Assembly: GCA_022826925.1 (NCBI GenBank)
Contig: JAJDTX010000104.1
Span: 1 to 64,000, forward strand
DNA: 64,000 bases
Reading direction: 5' to 3'
From: Bryobacterales bacterium
Lineage (GTDB): Bacteria; Acidobacteriota; Terriglobia; Bryobacterales; UBA6623
Position numbers and translations under genes: made by a program. Of the stretch, positions 8,498 through 16,328 are shown piece by piece (positions within the stretch are counted from its first letter, which is position 1; each line of letters starts with the position of its first letter). The notes under the pieces are model-generated. The model was not told the origin of the DNA. It did no database searches and worked only from the letters and a program-made list of their open reading frames with translations.

Positions 8498-9325
8498 ATG
8501 CTTCATGATCAGCGGTCTGCTCTGTCTAGATTTGCCAGCGGCCTGCTTTCCGAGGGCCGGACGGTCTTCACCGCCGAGGAAGCCGAGCAGGCGCTCGGCG
8601 TCGGGCACGGCGCATTTCTGGACGCCGCTGAGCGGCTTCAACGACGGCGGGCGCTCCTGAACCCGCGGCAGGGATTCTACATCGTAGTTCCACCGCAATT
8701 CGCATCGTCGGGGGCACCGCCGCCGGCCTGGTATATCGACGACCTCATGCGCCATGAGGGCCAACCCTACTATGTCGGGCTCCTCAATGCCGCCGAGTTG
8801 CACGGAGCGACACATCAGGCTGTCATGGAGTTTCAAGTTGTCTCGCCAAAGCGTCTCCCGAGGATCCGTGCCGGACGTAGATTGATGGTCTTCTATTTCC
8901 GCAAGGACATGGATGGAGTGAAGCCCGCGATCGAGGCGCGCAAGACCGATACCGGGATCATGAAGATCTCTTCGGCCGCGTTGACGGCCCTAGATCTGCT
9001 GCGCTATCCCCAGGCGTCGGGTGGCAGCGACAATGTCGCCACGGTGCTCTTGGACCTCGGACAGAAAATCGACCCCCAGGAACTCGCCGCCCTTTCTGAA
9101 TTCGTTGAGCGGACCGTGGTGCAGCGCCTAGGCTATCTGCTGGAGCATCTCGGCCACGGTTCGAGGACGGGACCGATGTTGGAGGCGTTGCAGAGACGAG
9201 GATCGCCGCTCTGGACTGAACTCGACCGGGAGGAGGCCCGGGACCCAGACTTCGCGCCCGAGCCGCGCGAGTACGATGCTCGCTGGCACGTCGTCGTGCG
9301 GCGGGTGCCGGAGGTCGATGAATGA
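8498..9325 (+). CDS. AbiEi-type antitoxin / transcriptional repressor without adjacent AbiEii
   Basis: The 275-residue product has the AbiEi architecture. An N-terminal winged-helix (about residues 10-70, FTAEEAEQALGVGHGAFLDA then LQRRRALLNPRQGFYIV) is followed by the conserved middle domain PPAWYIDDLMRHEGQPYYVG and LNAAELHGATHQAVMEFQVV. The ISSAALTALDLLRYP segment comes at about 149-163. AbiEi is the antitoxin of type IV abortive-infection systems; it represses its operon and counters the AbiEii nucleotidyltransferase. In intact loci abiEii overlaps or follows abiEi. Here the ATG overlapping the abiEi stop gives only about 20 codons, and the next gene (9393-9632, minus strand) is unrelated. 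The antitoxin is therefore an orphan and may now act as a solitary regulator. Confidence 0.8.
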   Translation: MLHDQRSALSRFASGLLSEGRTVFTAEEAEQALGVGHGAFLDAAERLQRRRALLNPRQGFYIVVPPQFASSGAPPPAWYIDDLMRHEGQPYYVGLLNAAELHGATHQAVMEFQVVSPKRLPRIRAGRRLMVFYFRKDMDGVKPAIEARKTDTGIMKISSAALTALDLLRYPQASGGSDNVATVLLDLGQKIDPQELAALSEFVERTVVQRLGYLLEHLGHGSRTGPMLEALQRRGSPLWTELDREEARDPDFAPEPREYDARWHVVVRRVPEVDE

Positions 9326-9392
9326 TCCCTTCTTAGGAGAGTGCGGCGCGGACACGGCTGTATTGGGCACGTTGGTATAGAACAACAGCCCG

Positions 9393-9632
9393 CTACTCCT
9401 CTTCCATCACTATGTAGAGCGGGTCACGATTCGAGACGTCGACCAATTCCTCGCCACCGTTCCATGTCGGTAGCGGAGGGAGGTCCGTTGCTGGCGATTC
9501 GGACGACGCAGGCTCAGGGAGGACATGCATCAGGCCGGCCTCCACAGGCCGAGACATCGTGATCCCACTCTTGGCAGCCTCGTCTCGGAGTCGCTGCACG
9601 ACGGAGTCGGCGATGTTCAGCGTTACCTTCAC
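9393..9632 (-). CDS. Orphan VapB-type (ribbon-helix-helix) antitoxin
   Basis: The 79-residue frame begins (GTG at 9632) KVTLNIADSVVQRLRDEAAK followed by SGITMSRPVEAGL: a MetJ/Arc-type ribbon-helix-helix DNA-binding domain of the VapB kind. The tail LPPLPTWNGGEELVDVSNRD ending in LYIVMEEE is the standard VapC-binding end of this VapB family. A TTG at 9647 could give five more residues. In intact loci vapC begins within a few bases of this stop, but the 67 bases between 9393 and the AbiEi stop hold no PIN gene. A short reading-frame fragment just after the stop is discussed in the findings. Confidence 0.75.
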   Translation of the reverse strand: MKVTLNIADSVVQRLRDEAAKSGITMSRPVEAGLMHVLPEPASSESPATDLPPLPTWNGGEELVDVSNRDPLYIVMEEE

Positions 9633-9779
9633 ATGAAAACCATACAAGTGTTCAACTGCGGGTCGCTGAGGGCGGTCCCGACGGCATCCGGGCGCGTGTC
9701 GAGCAATGCGCCGGGGTGGATGGGCGGAAGAGGGGTCTTGGTAGAATGCTGAGGCCCAGCCGTGAGGATCAAAACCGTC

Positions 9780-12587
9780 ATGTCCGTTTCCAATCTGCGC
9801 ATTTTCCAGCTCTCGTTGCTCGTTGCAGTGTTTGCCTCTGCCCTGCCGCTAGCCGGGCAGGAGACTGTCTCGGTGCGCGTGCGTTTCGGCATCTCAGATG
9901 TTGTCGAAACCAAGTGGGACGGCTCGGCCTCGGTCTCAGGCGGTGAATTGCTAAAGACCGCTGACTGGCACCCGAGGCCGGAGAACTCAGTCGATCCGGC
10001 AGGAAGCTGGCGGTTTTCGACGCACAAGGGAGTGAACTACAACTGGCGCGCCTATGAGAACATCCCGGACCGGTCCGTCCAGCCGTATTACTGGACGCCG
10101 GGCGTGGTCTTGGACATCAGGGGCACTTCCGGCGCTGAAGTGCGAATCGCCACGCCTCAAGGCGACTTCGGATTTCCGCTGGGCGACGTGCGCTTGGGCA
10201 AACCACTGGAATTGTTAGGCGGCTCTGCCGTGGTCGACATGGTTCCCACTGTTGAGAAGTTGAGCGGCCCCGAAGCTGAAGACGACTACCCAGCAGTGCT
10301 TGGAGGGGCCAATGGTTCTGCCCGCACGGCGTGGGTGGCGTTTCGCGACGGAGCCGATGTAGTGCTGACGCGAAACCTCCAAGGTGACGCGTGGGGTCCG
10401 GTCGAAACCGTCACCGAGGCTCCCGGGGACATCCACATGGTCCAGCTCGGGCGCGCTGGCGACGGGACGGTGTGGTTTGTTTGGGCCGAACAACGCGCTG
10501 GCAATTTCGATCTCTATGGAAGGTCTCTCAAGGAGGGCTCGTGGGGGTCCACAGTGCGTCTGACCGAGGCTCCCCAGCCCGACGTGCTGCCGAACATGGC
10601 GACCACGACAGGTGGCGACATCTGGTTGGTTTGGCAGGGCTTCCGCGACGGCCAGTCCGACATCTTCGCCAAGCGCTACGTCGGCGGCCAGTGGGTGCCC
10701 GCCCAGCGAGTGTCAACTTCCATGGCCAACGACTGGGAGCCGGCGGTGGCTGCCGGGCGCGACAACGAGATCCATATCGCCTGGGACAGCTACGGATCTG
10801 GCAACTACGACGTGCTGATGCGCACTTGGGACGGCGAGCGCTGGGCTGCGGGCCCCGCGCCGATCGCTGACACGCCGCTGTATGAGGCGCACGTCTCGCT
10901 CGCGGTGGACGGCCAGAACCGCATCTGGGCGGCTTGGAACGAGAGCGGTCTGAACTGGGGCAAGGACACGGGCTTCCTGCTGCCGGTTGAAGGCACGCTT
11001 CTGTACGAGTACCGTCAGACGCGAGTGGCGGTTCTCGATGGCATCGAGTGGCAGGTCCCGGCGGACGATATCAACGCTTCGCTGCCTAGTCACATGGACA
11101 GTCGGCACAACGACTTCCCGAAGCTGGTCGCCGATGATGACGGGCGAATCTGGCTGTTCAGCCGGACCCGCACGATCCGGCAGCGCGACATGCCCGACGA
11201 TACGCCCCTGCACCGTGCGGTGTGGGAGATCTGGGGCAGCACTCTGGATGGCGACGAGTGGACCACTCCGTACGAGTTTCCGTCCAGTGGCGGGCGGCAG
11301 GATGTGCGCTGGGGTGTCGCGCCGGACGGAGCCGGCAACTTGGTCGCCGCGTGGCAGTCCGATCGCCGCGACTACTACGACTTTCTCTACCAGCACACAG
11401 ATGTCTTCTCGGCCAAGCTGCCTTCGCTGGGACGTGCTGCCGCTGCGCCGGATTTGCGCGTCAGGCCCGAACGGGTAGTGCGATTTCATAACGTGGTCCC
11501 CACTGAGGTGGAGGACCTCAAGCGAGTGCGCGGCTACGAGATCAGTTCCGGGGGCAAGACCTACAAGATCTACCGAGGCGATACCCACAGGCACACGGAG
11601 TTCTCGATGGACGGCAACAACGATGGCTCCCTCTTCCAGACGTATCGTTACGCGCTCGACGCGGCCAGCCTCGATTACCTGCTCGTCAGCGAGCACAACT
11701 TCCAGGGGGGGCCGGACAACCCGTACATCAACTGGGTATTGCAGCAGGCCGCCGATCTCTTCTCCGTCGGCGGCACCTTCCAGCCGTTCTACGGATACGA
11801 GCGCTCAGTCCGGTACCCGGACGGCCATCGCAACATCCTGCTGCCCACGCGCGGCACCCCGACCCTGCCCATTCTTCCCGAAGAGTCCAGCCACGCCAGC
11901 GGGGCGGGCCGACTGTACGAGTACCTGCGCGGCAATGGCGGCATCGCGATCTCCCACACCTCGGCGACGGGCATGGGAACGGATTGGCGTGACAACGATC
12001 CAGAGGTCGAACCCTTGGTTGAGATTTTCCAAGGAGACCGTGTGTCCGCCGAATACGAAGGCGCTCCGCTAGCGGCGGACGGCAATCGCCCGACTACGCA
12101 GGCGGGCGGATTCGAGCCCGCGGGATATGTCTGGAACGCATGGGCGAAGGGCTACAAGCTCGGCGTGCAAGCCGCTTCGGATCACTTGTCAACCCACTAC
12201 TCCTATGCCTGCACCATCGCGGAGGACTTCACGCGCGAGGGGCTGATCGACGCAATGAAGCAGCGTCACAGCTACGGTGCCACGGACAATATCGTGCTGG
12301 ACTACCGCATGGAGGCCAATGGGGGCGAATACCTTCAAGGCGACATCGTAAAGGTCGACGGAGACTTCCGCCTGACGGTAAACATCCTGGGCAGTTCGCC
12401 GATCCGCCAGATCGACATCATCAAGAACCAAGAATTCCTGTACACGCGCCAGAAGCTCCCGCAGGACTTCGAGTTCAGCTACGAGGACGCGGGCAAGACA
12501 GCGGGCGAAGACTACTACTACGTCAGGGTCGAGCAGAACGACGGCAATGTCGCGTGGTCCTCTCCGATCTGGGTGACGACGAACTAG
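9780..12587 (+). CDS. Exported beta-propeller plus DUF3604 (PHP-like) hydrolase
   Basis: About 935 residues, with a Sec signal (hydrophobic core about 9-24, ending PLAGQ). Residues about 150-560 hold repeated sheets of the form AWVAFRD, VWFVWAEQRAGNFDLYGR, IWLVWQGFRDGQSDIFAKR and IHIAWDSYGSGNYDVLMR, spaced as propeller blades (BNR/sialidase-like). The C-terminal 330 residues are a DUF3604/PHP-like metal hydrolase: GDTHRHTEFSMDG near 600-612 supplies H-x-H, followed by LLVSEHNFQGG, YGYERSVRYPDGHRNI, AISHTSATGMG and VEIFQGDR. A small C-terminal beta-domain ends YYYVRVEQNDG. The GTG at 9762 would add six residues; ATG 9780 keeps a clean leader. Its TAG overlaps the amidase TAG on the other strand in a shared CTAG. 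Substrate unknown; a related protein lies at 55115-57694. Confidence 0.85.
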   Translation: MSVSNLRIFQLSLLVAVFASALPLAGQETVSVRVRFGISDVVETKWDGSASVSGGELLKTADWHPRPENSVDPAGSWRFSTHKGVNYNWRAYENIPDRSVQPYYWTPGVVLDIRGTSGAEVRIATPQGDFGFPLGDVRLGKPLELLGGSAVVDMVPTVEKLSGPEAEDDYPAVLGGANGSARTAWVAFRDGADVVLTRNLQGDAWGPVETVTEAPGDIHMVQLGRAGDGTVWFVWAEQRAGNFDLYGRSLKEGSWGSTVRLTEAPQPDVLPNMATTTGGDIWLVWQGFRDGQSDIFAKRYVGGQWVPAQRVSTSMANDWEPAVAAGRDNEIHIAWDSYGSGNYDVLMRTWDGERWAAGPAPIADTPLYEAHVSLAVDGQNRIWAAWNESGLNWGKDTGFLLPVEGTLLYEYRQTRVAVLDGIEWQVPADDINASLPSHMDSRHNDFPKLVADDDGRIWLFSRTRTIRQRDMPDDTPLHRAVWEIWGSTLDGDEWTTPYEFPSSGGRQDVRWGVAPDGAGNLVAAWQSDRRDYYDFLYQHTDVFSAKLPSLGRAAAAPDLRVRPERVVRFHNVVPTEVEDLKRVRGYEISSGGKTYKIYRGDTHRHTEFSMDGNNDGSLFQTYRYALDAASLDYLLVSEHNFQGGPDNPYINWVLQQAADLFSVGGTFQPFYGYERSVRYPDGHRNILLPTRGTPTLPILPEESSHASGAGRLYEYLRGNGGIAISHTSATGMGTDWRDNDPEVEPLVEIFQGDRVSAEYEGAPLAADGNRPTTQAGGFEPAGYVWNAWAKGYKLGVQAASDHLSTHYSYACTIAEDFTREGLIDAMKQRHSYGATDNIVLDYRMEANGGEYLQGDIVKVDGDFRLTVNILGSSPIRQIDIIKNQEFLYTRQKLPQDFEFSYEDAGKTAGEDYYYVRVEQNDGNVAWSSPIWVTTN

Positions 12588-14230
12588 GCCGGCCCGGTTC
12601 CCGGATGCATGCGCGGCACCGCGCGGTGCCGCGTGGACTGCTCGAACGAGTGCGCGAGGCCGATCAACCTCGGCTCCGACCAAGCCGCGCCGAAGAACGA
12701 CACGCCCACGGGCAAGCCGTGTACGAGCCCGCCGGGAACGGTGACATGCGGATATCCGGCCCGCGCCGCGGCCGACGAGCAGCTGGGGAACGAAGACCGG
12801 TCGCCATGCACCAGGTCGGTGACCCAGGCCGGCCCCGTCGTCGGAGCGGCCAGCGCGTCGAGTTCGCGCTCGCCCAACGTGGTGTCGATAGCAGCCCTGC
12901 AGCGGTCGCGGCTCGCTGCGACGGTATCGAGATAGGCCTGTTCCGTAAGCGGCCCTTTTCCCTCGGCCATCTCAAGGACTTCTTGACCGAAGTAGGGCAT
13001 CTCGTCCGCACTGTGCTGCTCGTTGAAGCGAATCACATCCGCCAGCGTGCGCACCCTTGCATCAGCCGAGAGCTGGGATAGGTAGTCGTTGAGGCCGGCC
13101 TTGAATTCATACAGCATCAGTTCGAAGCCGGGACGATTCGTCTCGTCGATGCCGGGCAAATCAGCGATGTCGATCAGCTCCGCCCCGTTGTCTCGCATGA
13201 CGGCCGCTGCCTCGTCGAGGATCTGGTCGATGGCGCTGTGCCGGCCCCAGTACTCTCGCAGCAATCCGATGCGAGCGCCGCGCAGCGCGTCCACCGTGAG
13301 GAATTCGGCATAGTTCCCCGGCGCCCGCTCCGCGCTGGAGCGCGTGGCCGGATCCAGCGGGTCCGTGCCGGCCAGCGCCCCGAGCAGTTCGGCCGCGTCG
13401 GCCACGGTGCGGGCCATTGGTCCCGCCGTGTCTTGGGTGTGCGAGATCGGGACGATCCCGGTCCGGCTGACCAAGCCTACCGTCGGCTTGATCCCTACGA
13501 TGCCGTTGACAGAGGAAGGGCAGACGATCGAACCGTTGGTCTCGGTGCCGATCGCAAGCGGCGCAAGGCCCGCCGAAACGGCCACTGCCGAGCCCGAGCT
13601 GGACCCGCAGGGATTGCGATCCAGAAAGTGCGGATTGCGCGTCAGCCCGCCGCGGGCGCTCCAGCCGCTTGTGGACCGCCTCGAGCGAAAGTTGGCCCAC
13701 TCGCTGAGGTTGGTCTTCGCAATGAGCAGCGCGCCGGCGGCGCGCAGCCTGGAGGCCACTGCCGAGTCCCGAGCGACGCCTGAATCGACTAAGGCCAGCG
13801 AACCGGCGGTGGTCTGCATGCGGTCCGCTGTGTCAATGTTGTCCTTCAGCATGACCGGGATGCCGTGCAACGGCCCGCGCACCTGCCCGGCTCGTCGCTC
13901 GGCATCGAGCCGGGCGGCGTCGCTGAGAGCCTCGGGATTGACCTCGATGACCGAATTGAGGCTCGGCCCGGCGGTGTCGATGGCCTGGATTCGATCTAGC
14001 AATGCCTCGCAAATCGAGCGGGCTGTCCATTGACCGGAAGCGAGTCCGGCGCGCAGCTCCGCAACCGAGGCCCGCATCGGGTCAAATTCGGCGCTTGGCT
14101 GCGCCGACGGTCGGCGTCGACCGTTGGCACAGCCCTGCAGGGCCGCGCTTGCGGCGAGCAGCAGGAGGTCGCGGCGGCGCGGCGAGGTTCCCGCGGGATC
14201 GCGTGCCGCAGTTGTACTGTCCGCGCTCAC
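12584..14230 (-). CDS. Amidase-signature hydrolase, probable Tat lipoprotein
   Basis: 548 residues. The N-terminus has RRRDLLLLAASAALQGC, a twin-arginine leader with a lipobox cysteine at residue 34. The amidase-signature catalytic triad is complete: Lys129 (MLKDNID), cis-Ser210 in the Gly/Ser loop CGSSSGSAV, and nucleophile Ser234 in TETNGSIVCPSS, with the usual 24-residue spacing between the serines. Downstream motifs GIKPTVGLVSRTGIVPIS and QDTAGPMARTVADAA are standard. The enzyme would hydrolyse amide bonds in the periplasm or at the outer face; many exported acidobacterial and proteobacterial homologues have unknown substrates. It is separated by only 4 bases from the stop of the upstream glycosidase-like gene on the same strand, so the two are probably co-transcribed. 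It is not GatA: no gatB or gatC is nearby and it is exported. Confidence 0.9.
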   Translation of the reverse strand: MSADSTTAARDPAGTSPRRRDLLLLAASAALQGCANGRRRPSAQPSAEFDPMRASVAELRAGLASGQWTARSICEALLDRIQAIDTAGPSLNSVIEVNPEALSDAARLDAERRAGQVRGPLHGIPVMLKDNIDTADRMQTTAGSLALVDSGVARDSAVASRLRAAGALLIAKTNLSEWANFRSRRSTSGWSARGGLTRNPHFLDRNPCGSSSGSAVAVSAGLAPLAIGTETNGSIVCPSSVNGIVGIKPTVGLVSRTGIVPISHTQDTAGPMARTVADAAELLGALAGTDPLDPATRSSAERAPGNYAEFLTVDALRGARIGLLREYWGRHSAIDQILDEAAAVMRDNGAELIDIADLPGIDETNRPGFELMLYEFKAGLNDYLSQLSADARVRTLADVIRFNEQHSADEMPYFGQEVLEMAEGKGPLTEQAYLDTVAASRDRCRAAIDTTLGERELDALAAPTTGPAWVTDLVHGDRSSFPSCSSAAARAGYPHVTVPGGLVHGLPVGVSFFGAAWSEPRLIGLAHSFEQSTRHRAVPRMHPGTGPA

Positions 14231-14234
14231 TGCC

Positions 14235-16055
14235 TCACTCCGGGGCTAGCAGGGAGTAAGTTCGGAACGCTTCGAACAGCCGCCCCGCGCCATCCAGTCC
14301 GATCGCCCGGACCGACAGGGTCGTCGGGTAAGACTGCGCGAGTTCGGCGGGAATGTTGAAACTGCCCGCCTGGGTTGTGCCCAGCACTCTCGCGCCGCGG
14401 GCCGAGCCTGCCGCCTCGGCCATCCACAGCCACACGGTGCGCTTGGCCGCGATGGTGTTCTTCAGCAGCGTCGCGTTGAAGTCGTGTGCCCGGCCTGCTC
14501 GCAGCTCGTTGCCGTCGGGCAATTGGATCTCGAACGGCAGTTCCGAGGGCGAGTACTCCACTTCGCGAAACCGAGGCAGTTTCGATTCGAGGATGAAGGA
14601 TTTGTTGTAGTCCTGTTTCTTGCCTTCGCGCCGAACGTAGAGCACCCAATCGTGGGTGTCGTCGGGCGTGCGCGAACGGTAGCGGTCGCCCTTGAATTTC
14701 TTCTTCTGATCGAGCCACGCCCCGTTTGCGGGGTTGTACCAGCTGACCGAATACTCCTGCTTGGGCATGACCATCTCGATCAGTCCGGGCGTTTCGGCGT
14801 AGACGACGTGTTCGATCCCCACGGTCCGCTCCGAGTACCGCGGCACCCGGTGCAAGGCCAGCGCGGCTCCGCCGACGATCCGATAGTGCGGCTGGAGGTC
14901 GTAGTAGCGCGACTGCGAGAAGAACTGTTTCAGCGGCACCATCTGTTCGGCGAATGGAGATGCGGCTGATGTGTCTTCGGCGTTGAGCGTGACGTAGTGG
15001 CCGCGCACTGCGGCGTTCCAGGCTTGGCGGCGTGCCGCCGGGGGGTTGGCGCCCTGGCCGACTCCCGTGTTGACAAACGGAGCGCGGTTGAGCTCGTACT
15101 CGATCGCGGCCAAGGCAGGGTCGACCCGGTTCTGGACGAAGTAGTCCTGCCAGCCGTCCTCGGCCAGCGGTGCCGAGGTAACTGTCGCGCCGGTAGACAT
15201 CGGATGGGCGTAGGGGTCGTGCTTGCGGAGCGAGCTGGCGAGCTGCTTGAGCAGCTTGCCCGCCGCCTCGTGGCTTTCCCACTCCAGCAATATCTGCCAG
15301 GTCACGCTATAGGCCGCGTAGCGGGCGCACAGGTAGCGGATGTACCGGTCCTTTTCTCGCAAGCGCGGGAACAGCTCGTCCAGTTCGTCGCCGGAATTGC
15401 CTAGCACGAGATCGATGACGATTCCGAGCTTGTGCAAGTGCTCGACGCGGCGATCGAGTGCGCGAAAGTGCTCGATGTCTGGTTCGCCAGCCTCGCTGAA
15501 CACCTTGCGGCTCGCGCCGAGCGGGGGGACTGCCAGCGCCCGGACGTGCGTGAAGCCCTGCTCCGATCGTCTCTCGGCGGTGGCCTCGAATTCCGCCCAG
15601 GGCGTTTCCGCCAGCCCCAGCAGGCTGTCGCCGAGCCAGAAATGGGGCGTGTTCGTCAGGGGGTACCTGAAGTAGCGGGTGTTGAACACCTCGATGAATC
15701 CTGGTGTCTGCGCGGGCAGGGCCTCGAAGCTGCCGGTCTGTTTGTCGAGATTCCCGATGTTGGAAATGAGGCGATAGTCCCAGCGGCCCTCGAAGTCGGG
15801 CGAGAAGCGCAGCACGAACCTGCCGCCGCCGTCCCAAAAGGCTGGCATGACCTTGGTTCGTCCGCCCTTCGGCGAGCGGTACTCGGCACGCAGTTCGACA
15901 TCGGTGAACGGCGAGGAGTGCTTGGCGGCTTCGCTTGCGCCGAGCTCGACGACGATCTCGCACGGATCGTAGACCGGAACGGACTCGCACGCGTCGATGT
16001 CTTGGGCCGGCAACGCCGCAGCCGCCGCAAGTGCTAAGGCAACAATCGCAACCAT
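14235..16055 (-). CDS. DUF5060/DUF4038-type glycoside-hydrolase-like protein
   Basis: About 606 residues, with a Sec leader (VAIVALALAAAAALPAQ) from the ATG at 16055; the frame stays open to 16109. Residues about 25-110 form a DUF5060-like beta domain (VYDPCEIVVELG, FTDVELRAEY, MPAFWDGGGRFVLRFSPDFE, GRWDYRL). The TIM-barrel-like part (about 120-450) carries YFRYPLTNTPHFWLGDSLLG, FTHVRALA, LHKLGIVIDLVLG and LLEWESHEAAG, resembling DUF4038 proteins related to GH140 apiosidases. A C-terminal beta domain follows (EYSVSWYNPANGAW). The candidate acid/base in the LLEWESHE region is an inference. It precedes the amidase by 4 bases, suggesting both act on one exported substrate. Substrate is not predictable. 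Confidence 0.7.
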   Translation of the reverse strand: MVAIVALALAAAAALPAQDIDACESVPVYDPCEIVVELGASEAAKHSSPFTDVELRAEYRSPKGGRTKVMPAFWDGGGRFVLRFSPDFEGRWDYRLISNIGNLDKQTGSFEALPAQTPGFIEVFNTRYFRYPLTNTPHFWLGDSLLGLAETPWAEFEATAERRSEQGFTHVRALAVPPLGASRKVFSEAGEPDIEHFRALDRRVEHLHKLGIVIDLVLGNSGDELDELFPRLREKDRYIRYLCARYAAYSVTWQILLEWESHEAAGKLLKQLASSLRKHDPYAHPMSTGATVTSAPLAEDGWQDYFVQNRVDPALAAIEYELNRAPFVNTGVGQGANPPAARRQAWNAAVRGHYVTLNAEDTSAASPFAEQMVPLKQFFSQSRYYDLQPHYRIVGGAALALHRVPRYSERTVGIEHVVYAETPGLIEMVMPKQEYSVSWYNPANGAWLDQKKKFKGDRYRSRTPDDTHDWVLYVRREGKKQDYNKSFILESKLPRFREVEYSPSELPFEIQLPDGNELRAGRAHDFNATLLKNTIAAKRTVWLWMAEAAGSARGARVLGTTQAGSFNIPAELAQSYPTTLSVRAIGLDGAGRLFEAFRTYSLLAPE

Positions 16056-16202
16056 CACTTCTGTGAGGATAAAACGGCCCGCTCCGCCGTGCGGGCCGCG
16101 GTGCTGCAAATTCTCTCAGGCCAGCGGTTGGGTGCGCGATGGCGGCAGCGTCGACACACGGGTCCCGCAGCTTTGGGCCCCGTCCGAGCGCAGCCCCGAC
16201 AT

Positions 16203-16232
16203 CGCGGCGCAGACCGTCGCGGCGCAGACCGT
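16203..16232. repeat. 15-bp tandem duplication in a divergent promoter region
   Basis: The unit cgcggcgcagaccgt occurs twice head to tail, followed by a partial third copy (cgcgg). It lies in the 270-base gap between the divergent glycosidase-like gene and tilS. It may be slippage or a repeated binding site; nothing else in the gap is recognisable. Confidence 0.6.
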
Positions 16233-16328
16233 CGCGGTCGTGCGCATTGCGGACTCTCGCTTGCGCCGGGCCCGCCAGAGTCGAGCTGGGACGGCAGTGC
16301 CTGACGGACGGTCGTCTACAGTGAGTGT

